Of a stretch of DNA of 64,000 bases, positions 25,262 through 33,069 are shown piece after piece; position 1 is the first letter of the stretch, and each line of letters starts with the position of its first letter. This stretch comes from Streptomyces sp. PsTaAH-137 (lineage in GTDB: Bacteria; Actinomycetota; Actinomycetes; Streptomycetales; Streptomycetaceae). Where the stretch lies: contig NZ_QLLY01000013.1 of assembly GCF_003259365.1 (NCBI RefSeq), positions 1-64,000 on the forward strand, written 5' to 3'. A program made the translations under genes and the position numbers. The notes under the pieces were generated by a model. That model saw only the letters and a program-made list of their open reading frames with translations. It made no database searches and was not told the DNA's origin.

Positions 25262-26257
25262 GTGCCTGTGAACGATTCCTCCTCCTTTCCGCCCGACCGG
25301 GGTGCGCGTCGGCGCGCTCTGGGGCGGGGGGCGCTGGCCGCGCCGGAGGAGGCGGAGCCCGGGCCCGTCGAGCCCGTCGCGCCAGAAGAACCCGGCGAAC
25401 CGGCTGAAGAGGTCACCGAAGCGGTCACCGACGAGGCGCCCGACGACGGTCGCTTCAAGGTGCGGCTCGCCAACTTCGAGGGGCCCTTCGATCTGCTCCT
25501 GCAACTGATCTCGAAGCACAAGCTGGACGTCACCGAGGTCGCCCTGTCGAAGGTCACCGACGAGTTCATGGCGTACATCCGCGCCATGGGGCCCGACTGG
25601 GACCTGGACCAGACGACGGAGTTCCTGGTCGTCGCCGCCACGCTGCTGGATCTGAAGGCCGCCCGGCTGCTGCCCGCCGCCGAGGTCGAGGACGAGGCGG
25701 ACCTCGCGCTGCTGGAGGCCCGTGACCTGCTGTTCGCCCGGCTGCTCCAGTACCGCGCGTACAAGCGGATCGCCGACATCTTCACCGCGCGCATGGACGC
25801 CGAGGCGCGCCGCTACCCGCGGACCGTGGGCCTGGAGCCGCACCACGCCGAGCTGCTGCCCGATGTCGTCATCAGCATCGGGGCGGAAGGATTCGCCAAG
25901 CTGGCCGTGAAGGCGATGCAGCCGAAGGCGAAGCCGCAGGTGTACATCGAGCACATCCACGCCCCGCTGGTGAGCGTGCAGGAGCAGGCGGGCGTGGTCA
26001 TGGCGCGGCTGCGGGACCTGGGCGAGGCCACCTTCCGCGACCTGGTGGCCGACACCGACGACACCCTCACCGTGGTCGCGCGGTTCCTGGCGCTCCTGGA
26101 GCTGTACCGGGAGAAGGCGGTCGCGCTGGACCAGGAGACCGCGCTGGGCGAGCTGCTCGTGCGGTGGACCGGCGCCGACGCCGGGAGCGAGCCCGTGGTG
26201 ACCGACGAGTTCGACCGGGCGCCCGAGCCCGTCGACGACAAGGAGAGTGCGCGATGA
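25262..26257 (+). CDS. scpA: Segregation and condensation protein A (kleisin)
   Basis: The 331-residue ScpA kleisin bridges the SMC heads. After an ~70-residue Pro/Glu-rich extension the conserved kleisin N-domain begins at FKVRLANFEGPFDLLLQLI (~64-82), followed by DVTEVALSKVTDEF and DQTTEFLVVAATLLDLKAARLLP. The C-terminal winged helix lies near 250-310. The GTG at 25262 is 11 bp after the RHH gene; GTG at 25268 is possible. The stop overlaps the scpB ATG. The smc gene is not in the window. Confidence 0.93.
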   Translation: MPVNDSSSFPPDRGARRRALGRGALAAPEEAEPGPVEPVAPEEPGEPAEEVTEAVTDEAPDDGRFKVRLANFEGPFDLLLQLISKHKLDVTEVALSKVTDEFMAYIRAMGPDWDLDQTTEFLVVAATLLDLKAARLLPAAEVEDEADLALLEARDLLFARLLQYRAYKRIADIFTARMDAEARRYPRTVGLEPHHAELLPDVVISIGAEGFAKLAVKAMQPKAKPQVYIEHIHAPLVSVQEQAGVVMARLRDLGEATFRDLVADTDDTLTVVARFLALLELYREKAVALDQETALGELLVRWTGADAGSEPVVTDEFDRAPEPVDDKESAR

Positions 26258-26895
26258 GCGTGGACAGCGCGAGCGACGTCGGCGGGCTCGACCTCAAGCC
26301 CGCGCTGGAGGCCGTCCTCATGGTCGTCGACGAGCCGGCCACCGAGGAGCATCTCGCCAAGATCCTTCAGCGGCCCCGGCGGGCCGTGTCGGACGCGCTG
26401 CGGGCCCTCGCCGACGAGTACACCGTCCAGGGGCGCGGCTTCGAGCTGCGGCTCGTGGCCGGCGGCTGGCGGTTCTACACCCGGCCCGAGTACGCGGCCG
26501 CCGTGGAGGGCTTCGTCCTGGACGGGCAGATCGCCCGGCTGACGCAGGCCGCCCTGGAGACCCTGGCCGTGGTCGCGTACCGCCAGCCGGTCAGCCGTTC
26601 CCGGGTCTCCGCCGTGCGCGGAGTGAACTGTGACGGGGTCATGCGGACCCTGTTGCAGCGGGGGCTGGTGGAGGAGGCGGGCGCGGAACCCGAAACAGGT
26701 GCGATCCTGTACAGGACGACGAACTATTTTCTGGAGCGGATGGGCCTGCGCGGCCTGGACGAGCTGCCGGAGCTCGCGCCCTTCCTCCCCGAGGCGGACG
26801 CGATCGAGGCGGACACGCTGGAAGGGGTCCCGTCGTTCGACCCGGACGCACCCGATGCGCCGGGCACGGAGTACACCGAGCACACAGCCGACTAA
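26254..26895 (+). CDS. scpB: Segregation and condensation protein B
   Basis: The 213-residue ScpB has two tandem winged-helix domains (residues ~10-80 and ~90-165; QAALETLAVVAYRQPVSR and the VMRTLLQRGLVEE segment) and an acidic C-terminal tail. It dimerises and binds the ScpA kleisin in the condensin-like complex. The ATG at 26254 overlaps the scpA TGA and follows AAGGAGAG. Translationally coupled to scpA. Confidence 0.94.
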   Translation: MSVDSASDVGGLDLKPALEAVLMVVDEPATEEHLAKILQRPRRAVSDALRALADEYTVQGRGFELRLVAGGWRFYTRPEYAAAVEGFVLDGQIARLTQAALETLAVVAYRQPVSRSRVSAVRGVNCDGVMRTLLQRGLVEEAGAEPETGAILYRTTNYFLERMGLRGLDELPELAPFLPEADAIEADTLEGVPSFDPDAPDAPGTEYTEHTAD

Positions 26896-26905
26896 CGGAA
26901 ATTTG

Positions 26906-28039
26906 ATGCGAAGCAGCAGCGGCAGGAACAGCAGCGGAAACAACGGCGGGAGCCGTGGTGGCAACAGCGGCGGCCGCGGCGGGAACAGCGGGGGTCGCGG
27001 CAACTACCGCGGCGCCGGCAACGACCGCGACGACAAGCAGGGCGGCAGCGGCCGTCCGAAGAAGCCGCGTCCGGAGGAGCGGCGCTACGACGTGGGCCCC
27101 GGCGGCACCCAGGACGGCCCGAAGTCGGGCCGCGGCGCCTCGGCGCGCGGCGGCGCCAAGGGCGGCCCCAAGCGCGGCCAGCAGCCCTCGCAGGGCCGTG
27201 GGCGCTGGGTCCCGGCGACCTCGCGCGAGTACGAGGCGCGGGCCGAGGAGCGCAACCGCGAGCGGTACGCGGGCAAGCCGAAGGTGAACCTGCCCAAGAC
27301 CTTCCCCGGCGCCGAGCAGGAGGGCGAGCGGCTGCAGAAGGTGCTGGCCCGTGCCGGCTACGGCTCGCGGCGCGCCTGCGAGGAGCTGGTCGAGCAGGCC
27401 CGCGTCGAGGTCAACGGCGAGATCGTGCTCGAGCAGGGCATGCGCGTCGACACCGAGAAGGACGAGATCAAGGTCGACGGTCTGACCGTGGCCACGCAGT
27501 CGTACCAGTTCTTCGCGCTGAACAAGCCGGCCGGCGTCGTCTCCACCATGGAGGACAACGAGGGCCGGCAGTGCCTCGGCGACTACACGAACAACCGTGA
27601 GACGCGGCTGTTCCACGTCGGGCGGCTCGACACCGAGACCGAGGGCGTCATCCTCCTCACCAACCACGGTGAGCTGGCCCACCGCCTCACGCACCCGAAG
27701 TACGGCGTGAAGAAGGTCTACCTCGCGCACATCGTGGGCCCGATCCCGCGCGACCTGGGCAAGCAGCTCAAGGACGGCATCCAGCTGGAGGACGGGTACG
27801 CCAAGGCGGACCACTTCCGCGTCGTCGAGCAGACCGGCAAGAACTACCTGGTCGAGGTCACCCTGCACGAGGGCCGCAAGCACATCGTGCGGCGGATGCT
27901 CGCCGAGGCCGGCTTCCCGGTCGACAAGCTGGTGCGCGTCGCCTTCGGCCCGATCACGCTGGGCGACCAGAAGTCGGGCTGGCTGCGCCGCCTGTCCAAC
28001 ACCGAGGTCGGCATGCTCATGAAGGAAGTCGACCTCTAG
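26906..28039 (+). CDS. rluB: RluB-type 23S rRNA pseudouridine synthase with RGG-like N-terminus
   Basis: A 377-residue protein. The first ~110 residues are low-complexity SGGRGGN/RGAGN and KPKKPRPEE-like sequence with no counterpart in E. coli RluB. Then comes an S4 RNA-binding domain (~136-180, RLQKVLARAGYGSRRACEELV) and a RsuA-family catalytic domain with GRLDTETEG holding the catalytic Asp (~245). It would isomerise a uridine in 23S rRNA helix 89. ATG at 26906 is chosen; the ribosome-binding site is weak. The scpB-rluB order is common in Gram-positives and the 10-bp gap suggests co-transcription. Confidence 0.9.
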   Translation: MRSSSGRNSSGNNGGSRGGNSGGRGGNSGGRGNYRGAGNDRDDKQGGSGRPKKPRPEERRYDVGPGGTQDGPKSGRGASARGGAKGGPKRGQQPSQGRGRWVPATSREYEARAEERNRERYAGKPKVNLPKTFPGAEQEGERLQKVLARAGYGSRRACEELVEQARVEVNGEIVLEQGMRVDTEKDEIKVDGLTVATQSYQFFALNKPAGVVSTMEDNEGRQCLGDYTNNRETRLFHVGRLDTETEGVILLTNHGELAHRLTHPKYGVKKVYLAHIVGPIPRDLGKQLKDGIQLEDGYAKADHFRVVEQTGKNYLVEVTLHEGRKHIVRRMLAEAGFPVDKLVRVAFGPITLGDQKSGWLRRLSNTEVGMLMKEVDL

Positions 28040-28060
28040 GCCGGACAGGTCGGCCTTTTA
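28038..28060 (+). terminator. Terminator after rluB
   Basis: A 6-bp stem AGGCCG / CGGCCT with a 7-nt loop and a TTTTA tail begins in the rluB stop codon. A second small hairpin ACCCTT-ccgc-AAGGGT follows at 28062-28077. Confidence 0.7.
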
Positions 28061-28085
28061 GACCCTTCCGCAAGGGTTGTCGTGA

Positions 28086-28133
28086 GCGACCCCCTCCTTT
28101 AAAGTCTGCTAGACCAATAAGGGAGGGGGTCGC
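28086..28133 (+). promoter_or_regulatory. Inverted repeat enclosing the promoter/operator and covering the RBS of the NrtR-type gene
   Basis: GCGACCCCCTCC (28086-28097) is exactly complementary to GGAGGGGGTCGC (28122-28133), whose GGAGG is the ribosome-binding site of the gene starting at 28137. Between the arms lies an AT-rich stretch with a GTCT-gct-AGAC dyad, a plausible operator. If transcribed whole, the arms would hide the ribosome-binding site. Confidence 0.6.
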
Positions 28134-28136
28134 CGC

Positions 28137-28898
28137 ATGTCCGTGCAGGGCTACGACAAGTACGCCTACGAACCGTTCGCCGTCACCGTCGACCTGGCCG
28201 TCTTCACGCTCAGGTCCGGGCGGCTGCACATTCTGCTCGTCGAGCGCGGCCAGGAGCCGTACGCGGGGCGCTGGGCGCTGCCCGGCGGTTTCCTGGAGCC
28301 CGACGAGGCCGCCGAGGAGGCGGCACGGCGCGAGCTGGCCGAGGAGACGGGCCTGGACGATGTCGCCGGGCTCCACCTGGAGCAGCTGCGCACCTACAGC
28401 GAGCCGGGCCGCGACCCCCGGATGCGCGTCGTCTCGGTCGCCTTCGCCGCCCTGGTGCCGGACGCGCCACAGGCGCAGGGCGGCGGCGACGCGGCACGGG
28501 CCGCCTGGCTGCCGTACGAGGAGGGGGCCGGCGGCGCGTACGGCCCGCTCGCCTTCGATCACGACCGGATCCTCGCCGACGCCCACGAGCGGATCGGCGG
28601 CAAGCTGGAGTACACCTGCCTGGCCACGGCGTTCTGCCCGCCCGAGTTCACCCTCGGCGAGCTGCGGCAGGTCTACGAGGTGGTGTGGGGGACCGAGCTC
28701 GACCCGGCGAACTTCCGCCGCAAGGTGCTCGCCACCCCCGGCTTCGTCGAGCAGATCCCCGGCGCGTCCCGGCTCACCGGAGGCCGCGGCAAGCCCGCCG
28801 CGCTGTACCGGGCCGGGGGCGCCGGATCCCTCCACCCGCCGCTGCTGCGGCCCGCGCCCGAGCCCGTGCCCGATGCCAAGAAGGGGGTCTCCTCATGA
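28137..28898 (+). CDS. nrtR: NrtR-type Nudix transcriptional regulator
   Basis: A 253-residue two-domain protein: an N-terminal Nudix domain (FAVTVDLAVFTL, WALPGGFLEPDE, with box ARRELAEETGL at residues ~62-72) and a C-terminal winged-helix domain (~150-225, FTLGELRQVYEVV and NFRRKVLATPGFVEQ). This is the NrtR architecture, in which the Nudix domain senses ADP-ribose or related NAD metabolites and the winged helix represses NAD genes. Its box is intact, so catalysis cannot be excluded. The ATG at 28137 follows GGGAGGGGG. The next gene overlaps by 4 bp, implying co-regulation. Confidence 0.87.
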   Translation: MSVQGYDKYAYEPFAVTVDLAVFTLRSGRLHILLVERGQEPYAGRWALPGGFLEPDEAAEEAARRELAEETGLDDVAGLHLEQLRTYSEPGRDPRMRVVSVAFAALVPDAPQAQGGGDAARAAWLPYEEGAGGAYGPLAFDHDRILADAHERIGGKLEYTCLATAFCPPEFTLGELRQVYEVVWGTELDPANFRRKVLATPGFVEQIPGASRLTGGRGKPAALYRAGGAGSLHPPLLRPAPEPVPDAKKGVSS

Positions 28899-29896
28899 TC
28901 AAGCGCGCCGCCACCGGATCGCTGCTCGGGCTCGCGCTCGGGGACGCGTTCGGCGCCCCGACCGAGTTCAACGACGTACCGGCGATCCTGTCGATGTGCG
29001 GGCCCTGGCGGGAGATGGAGCTGCCCGACGACGGCCCGGTCGCCTGGATCACCGACGACACCCAGATGACGCTCGCCGTGGCGCGGGCCGGGGCGCCCTA
29101 CTCACCGGAGCGGTACGCCGAGGCGCTGCGCCGCGAGTTCATCGCCTGGAACCGGTCGCCCGAGAACAACCGCGCCCCCGGCAACACCTGCCTGCGCGCC
29201 TGCGACCTCCTGGAGGACCCGCGGCGCGACTGGCGCGACGCCAGCCAGATCTACTCCAAGGGCTGCGGCGCCAACATGCGGGTCGCGCCGCTCGGGCTCG
29301 TACCGGACCTCGACGACGAACAGCGCGCCGGGGCCGCCCAGTTGCAGGCCGCGCTCACCCACGGGCACCCCACCGGGCTCGCCGCGAGCGATCTGACCGC
29401 GCGGGCCGTGCACCTCCTCGCGCAGGGCGCCGATCCCACCGGGCTGGTCGGCCGGCTGCGGTCGTACGCGCTGGAGAACCGCACCCGGTACCACGAGCGC
29501 TGGCTCGGCGACCTGTGGCGGCGCGCGCAGGACGCGGGCCCCGAGGAGTTCATCGCGCGCGGCTGGGACGAGTGCCTGGGCGTCCTGGAGCGGCTCGAGT
29601 CCGCGCTGCGCGACGCCAATCCGGAGGTCGACCCCTGCCTCGCCACCGGCGCGGGCTGGATCGCGGAGGAGGCCCTCGCCACCGGGCTGCTGTGCTTCCT
29701 GCTGTTCGTCGACGAACCCGCGCTCGCGCTGCGCCGGGCCGCCTGCACCTCGGGCGACTCCGACTCCATCGCCGCGCTGGCCGGGGCGTTCGCCGGAGCC
29801 CGGCTGGGCGCCGACGCCTGGCCCGAGGCATGGGTCGAGCGGATCGAGCACCGGGACGAGCTGCTCGCGCTCGGGGCGGAGTGGGACGCGGAGTGA
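28895..29896 (+). CDS. ADP-ribosylglycohydrolase family protein (DraG-like)
   Basis: A 333-residue member of the ADP-ribosyl-hydrolase (ARH/DraG) family. It begins RAATGSLLGLALGDAFGAPTEF, has the metal-ligating TDDTQMTLAVA (~52-62) and a C-terminal SGDSDSIAALAGAFAGA (~285-301) with the second Asp cluster; both bind the two Mg2+ ions. It removes ADP-ribose from a protein, small molecule or nucleic acid. ATG at 28895 overlaps the nrtR TGA, an arrangement that supports an ADP-ribose/NAD theme. It faces the RlaP-like gene, 20 bp away. Confidence 0.9.
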   Translation: MIKRAATGSLLGLALGDAFGAPTEFNDVPAILSMCGPWREMELPDDGPVAWITDDTQMTLAVARAGAPYSPERYAEALRREFIAWNRSPENNRAPGNTCLRACDLLEDPRRDWRDASQIYSKGCGANMRVAPLGLVPDLDDEQRAGAAQLQAALTHGHPTGLAASDLTARAVHLLAQGADPTGLVGRLRSYALENRTRYHERWLGDLWRRAQDAGPEEFIARGWDECLGVLERLESALRDANPEVDPCLATGAGWIAEEALATGLLCFLLFVDEPALALRRAACTSGDSDSIAALAGAFAGARLGADAWPEAWVERIEHRDELLALGAEWDAE

Positions 29897-29916
29897 GGTG
29901 ACCGAGGGCGGGGGGC

Positions 29917-30600
29917 TCAGGCGGCGGCCGAGGCGCGGCGGGTGCGGAAGAGGAAGTCCTCGACGCGAGCCCGGTCCGGTTCGGCCGGGAGCGGGGTGCG
30001 GCCGGCCGCCGCGTCCGCCTCCTCGGTCAGCCGGGCCATCCGGCGGTCCACCTCCGGCCACGGCACCTCGCCCCGCTTCACCGCGAGCAGCGCCTCGCGC
30101 TCCTCGCCCACGTCGATCCGCAGCGCGCCGGTGCGCAGCAGGTCGCGGCTGGACGTCAGCAGCCGCAGCAGGTGCATCGCGTGCTTCCAGCGCGGGGCGC
30201 CGTGGACGCGGACGTCGGCCTCCAGCTTCTTGTGCTGGCCCGCCGCGTACCGGGCGAACGTCTCGTGCGTCCGGCGGGAGAGGAACGCCCCGCGCAGGGC
30301 GAGCAGTTCCTCGCCCGTCGGGGTCAGCTGCTCGATCAGCGGGGAGTGCAGGCACTCCAGGATGTTGGGGTTGGCGCGCAGGGCCAGCTCGCAGAAGCGC
30401 TCCAGCTCCCAGGAGAACTGCTCGTCGGCCGGGCCGTCGACGTGCGTCGGCGGCTTGTCGAAGCGCCAGAAGAGCGGCGTCGGCGCGAGGTACACGCCCC
30501 GGCGGTCGGTGTCGCTGTCCTCGGTGGCCAGGCCGAACGCGCGCGAGCCCATTACGCAGGCGTAGACCGTGTGGTCGCGTACCAGGTCGTGCGGGTGCAT
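29917..30600 (-). CDS. RlaP-like nucleotidyltransferase (DNA polymerase beta superfamily)
   Basis: A 227-residue predicted nucleotidyltransferase. The N-terminal GSRAFGLATEDSDTDRRGVY (~18-37) is the polymerase-beta-type active site G-S-x9-D-x-D, followed by the WELERFCELALRANPNILECL region typical of the PF10127 (RlaP/YcgL) family linked to RNA-repair gene sets. The C-terminus is helical. No RNA ligase is adjacent. Its ATG lies 22 bp after the Rieske stop on the same strand, so it may be the last gene of that operon. Confidence 0.8.
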   Translation of the reverse strand: MHPHDLVRDHTVYACVMGSRAFGLATEDSDTDRRGVYLAPTPLFWRFDKPPTHVDGPADEQFSWELERFCELALRANPNILECLHSPLIEQLTPTGEELLALRGAFLSRRTHETFARYAAGQHKKLEADVRVHGAPRWKHAMHLLRLLTSSRDLLRTGALRIDVGEEREALLAVKRGEVPWPEVDRRMARLTEEADAAAGRTPLPAEPDRARVEDFLFRTRRASAAA

Positions 30601-30621
30601 GCCGTGAGCGTAGGCCGTCGG

Positions 30622-31074
30622 TCAGCCGAGCGTGATCGAATTTCCGCGCACCTCGATCCGCCGGGGCGGCAGCGGGCGCGGCGCCGGTCCGGCCGCCACC
30701 GAGGCGTCCGCGATCCGGTACTTCGAGCCGTGGCAGGGGCAGTCGATCGTGCCGCCGGAGACGCTGTTCACCGTGCAGCCCTGGTGTGTGCAGATCGCCG
30801 AGAACGCCTTGAAGTCGCCCTGGGCGGGCTGGGTGACCACGACCTTCTCGGCGGCGAAGACCTTGCCGCCGCCGACCGGGATGTCCGAGGTCTTCGCCAG
30901 CGCGGGCGCGGGCGACGGGCGCGGGGTCTTGCCCGAGCCCGCCGGTGAGGCCGTCGTCGGGCGCGTCTCGTCGCCTCCGCTCCCGTTCTCGTCGCCGTAC
31001 TTGCTGCACCCGCCCGCGAGCGCCGCCGCGCCCGCGACGAGCACGCTCCTGCGCGAGGCATCGCGCCGGTTCAT
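30622..31074 (-). CDS. Rieske [2Fe-2S] lipoprotein with Tat-like signal
   Basis: A 150-residue exported Rieske protein. It has an N-terminal twin-arginine-like RRSVLVAGAAALAGG followed by lipobox Cys (LAGGC, ~19-23), a Thr/Pro/Ser-rich linker, and a Rieske fold with cluster motifs CTHQGC (~90-95) and CPCHGS (~110-115). Two His and two Cys ligate the cluster. It probably accepts or donates electrons at the outer face of the membrane. The ATG at 31074 overlaps the stop of the upstream DUF6529 gene, so the membrane partner is likely that protein. Confidence 0.9.
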   Translation of the reverse strand: MNRRDASRRSVLVAGAAALAGGCSKYGDENGSGGDETRPTTASPAGSGKTPRPSPAPALAKTSDIPVGGGKVFAAEKVVVTQPAQGDFKAFSAICTHQGCTVNSVSGGTIDCPCHGSKYRIADASVAAGPAPRPLPPRRIEVRGNSITLG

Positions 31075-31655
31075 GTCGTCACCCCCACCGTGCGGAAGAA
31101 CCACAGCGCCGATGTCAGCCACACCAGCGTCAGGACCGCGAAGACCAGGCCGCCGACGACCGGCAGCAGCCAGCCCGGCAGCCGCTCCGCGCGGAGCAGC
31201 AGCATCTTGGCGCTGAACGCCCCGAAGAAGAAGCAGCCGAGCAGCGAGTGCCACATGACCCGCGGTGAGTACGTCTGAAAGCCGAGCCCGTACAGACAGT
31301 GCACCGCCACCGGGACGGCCACCAGGAACGCGATCCGGCCCGACCAGCGGTGCAGGGCCGGCGCCCAGGACGGGCCCGGCAGCTTCCCGTGGACCATGAA
31401 GGCGGAGCCGACCTGGACGAGCGCGAAGGCGAACGCCACCGTCGCGAGCCAGGACTTCACCGCGCTCGTGCTGGAGAACCCGGCCAGGTTGAACGCCGTG
31501 CCCGCCGGGTCGTGCACCTTGCCGTACGCGCCGAGGGCCACCGCCACCGCGGCCGCCACTATCGCGGGCACGAGGAAGCGGGCCGGGCCCGGGGCGCGAT
31601 GGCCGGGCACCGGGCTCGGGAAGCTCTGCGTGGGAGCGTTCGGGTCGACGGGCAT
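31071..31655 (-). CDS. DUF6529-type four-to-five-helix membrane protein
   Basis: A 194-residue membrane protein. After a short Pro-rich cytosolic tail there are about five hydrophobic helices (~28-48, ~70-90, ~105-125, ~135-152, ~162-184). Histidines in or next to helices (ALHRWSGR, AVHCLYGLGF, WHSLLGC) are spaced like those of cytochrome b561/haem-binding bundles. I infer a haem- or quinone-linked redox membrane subunit paired with the Rieske protein. It is the middle gene of a three-gene operon. Its domain name is recalled, not verified. Confidence 0.75.
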   Translation of the reverse strand: MPVDPNAPTQSFPSPVPGHRAPGPARFLVPAIVAAAVAVALGAYGKVHDPAGTAFNLAGFSSTSAVKSWLATVAFAFALVQVGSAFMVHGKLPGPSWAPALHRWSGRIAFLVAVPVAVHCLYGLGFQTYSPRVMWHSLLGCFFFGAFSAKMLLLRAERLPGWLLPVVGGLVFAVLTLVWLTSALWFFRTVGVTT

Positions 31656-31676
31656 GGCTTGACCCTCCGGGAGAGG

Positions 31677-32330
31677 TCAGGGGAGGACGGGACGCGCGGT
31701 CAGCCGCTCGCCGTCGACGGTGACGGCTCCGGTCTCCGGGTCGATACGGGGTGCGGGCCCCGGCACGTCGCCGCGCCGGACGATGCCGACCTGCCGGCCG
31801 TCGGGCAGCACGATCCAGCCGCCGTCGATCGTGGCGCCGCGCACCTCCGTGGTGGCCCGGTACAGGCCGGACGGCTTGACGGCCTTCCTCGCCGTGAAGG
31901 CGCTGTCCCGGGCGCCGACCTCGACGGTGCCGCGGATCCGGTCGTCCCTGAGCGTGCCGTCCAGTTTCGCGCCCTTGCCGCCCCTGAGCCGCAGGGAGCC
32001 GTCGTCCGCCACGGTCCCCTTCAGCCACGACTCCGCGGTCCGGCCGTCGCAGTAGTACGCGATCGCCCGGTCCCCGCGGACGGAGACCGAGACGGCGGCC
32101 GTGTCGTCGTCGGTGCGGCCCGCGTACGCGGTCTTGCCGCCGGCCGGTCTCGCATTCGAAGGGGTCGGCTTCGTGGAGGGCGTGGCGGTGGGGCGCGCGC
32201 TCGACGGGGACGCCGCGGGCGCGCCTCCGTACGGTGCTCCGGCCTCGCCCGTCGTCGCGTTCAGCGACAGCATGACCAGGCCGAGGGCCAGCCCGGCGAA
32301 CAGCGTGAAGAGGGGTCCTGAGCGCTTCAT
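31677..32330 (-). CDS. Secreted/membrane-anchored hypothetical protein
   Basis: A 217-residue protein: a single N-terminal hydrophobic segment (~5-25), a Ser/Thr/Pro-rich linker (~33-65), then a beta-rich extracytoplasmic domain (AVSVSVRGDRAIAYYCDG, LRGGKGAKLDGTL, GGWIVLPDGRQVGIV). ATG at 32330 follows GGGGGAGG. It starts the operon with DUF6529 and Rieske genes (21-bp gap to the next). The single Cys in YYCDG is of note. Function unknown. Confidence 0.8.
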   Translation of the reverse strand: MKRSGPLFTLFAGLALGLVMLSLNATTGEAGAPYGGAPAASPSSARPTATPSTKPTPSNARPAGGKTAYAGRTDDDTAAVSVSVRGDRAIAYYCDGRTAESWLKGTVADDGSLRLRGGKGAKLDGTLRDDRIRGTVEVGARDSAFTARKAVKPSGLYRATTEVRGATIDGGWIVLPDGRQVGIVRRGDVPGPAPRIDPETGAVTVDGERLTARPVLP

Positions 32331-32513
32331 CTGCGAGCCTCCCCCGAGGCGCGGCGTGCGGGCGGCCCGTCGTGGGAGCCGACTCTTCATGACAGCGGAC
32401 ACGCGGCGCCGCGTCCAGGGGACGACCGGCCCTCCTCCGGCCGAGTGGCGCCTCGGTGCGCTTCGGGTGACATTGAGGTGGTTCGCGTTTCCCCGAGCCC
32501 GAAAGGCACCCCC

Positions 32514-32951
32514 ATGGCGGGCAACGATCTCGGAAGTCTGCTCGGCGGTCTCCTCGGCGGAGGCGGCCAGGGCGGTTCGTCCGGCGCAGGCAACATCCTC
32601 GGCCAGGTCCTCAGCGGCGTGCTGAGCAGCAAGACGGGCGGGGGCGGCGCCGGCGGCTCCAACCCGCTCGGCGGGCTGATGGACATGATCACGAAGTCCG
32701 GCCTGGTCAGCCAGGAGCAGCTCGACTCGTGGGTCGGCACCGGCAGCAACCAGCCGCTCGACGCCGACCAGGTCAAGCAGGCCGTCCCCGACGAGACCCT
32801 CGACCGGGCGGCCGCCGACGCGGGCATCAGCCGCGACCAGGTCGCCGACCAGGTGGCGCAGCAGCTGCCCCAGCTCGTCGACAGGATCACCCCGGACGGG
32901 CAGGTGCCGGCCGTCTCCCTGGAGGAGCTGGCCAAGCAGCAGAACCTCTGA
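32514..32951 (+). CDS. DUF937/YidB-like protein
   Basis: A 145-residue protein. It has a Gly-rich N-terminal half with LGSLLGGLLGGGG and ILGQVLSGVLSS repeats and a helical C-terminal half with a GLVSQEQLDSWVGTGSNQPL segment, all characteristic of DUF937 (YidB-like) proteins. ATG at 32514 has GAAAGG upstream. Family members are common in bacteria, but the role is unknown. It stands alone between a divergent operon and the aromatic pathway genes. Confidence 0.82.
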   Translation: MAGNDLGSLLGGLLGGGGQGGSSGAGNILGQVLSGVLSSKTGGGGAGGSNPLGGLMDMITKSGLVSQEQLDSWVGTGSNQPLDADQVKQAVPDETLDRAAADAGISRDQVADQVAQQLPQLVDRITPDGQVPAVSLEELAKQQNL

Positions 32952-33069
32952 AACCGGCCCCACCGCGGCGCGCGGCCCCGTCTCGGCAGACGGGCGCCGC
33001 GCACCCGTGCGTGCAGGCCCAATTACGCTGGTGCGGACAGACGTACGTACACAAGCAAGGAGCACCGTC

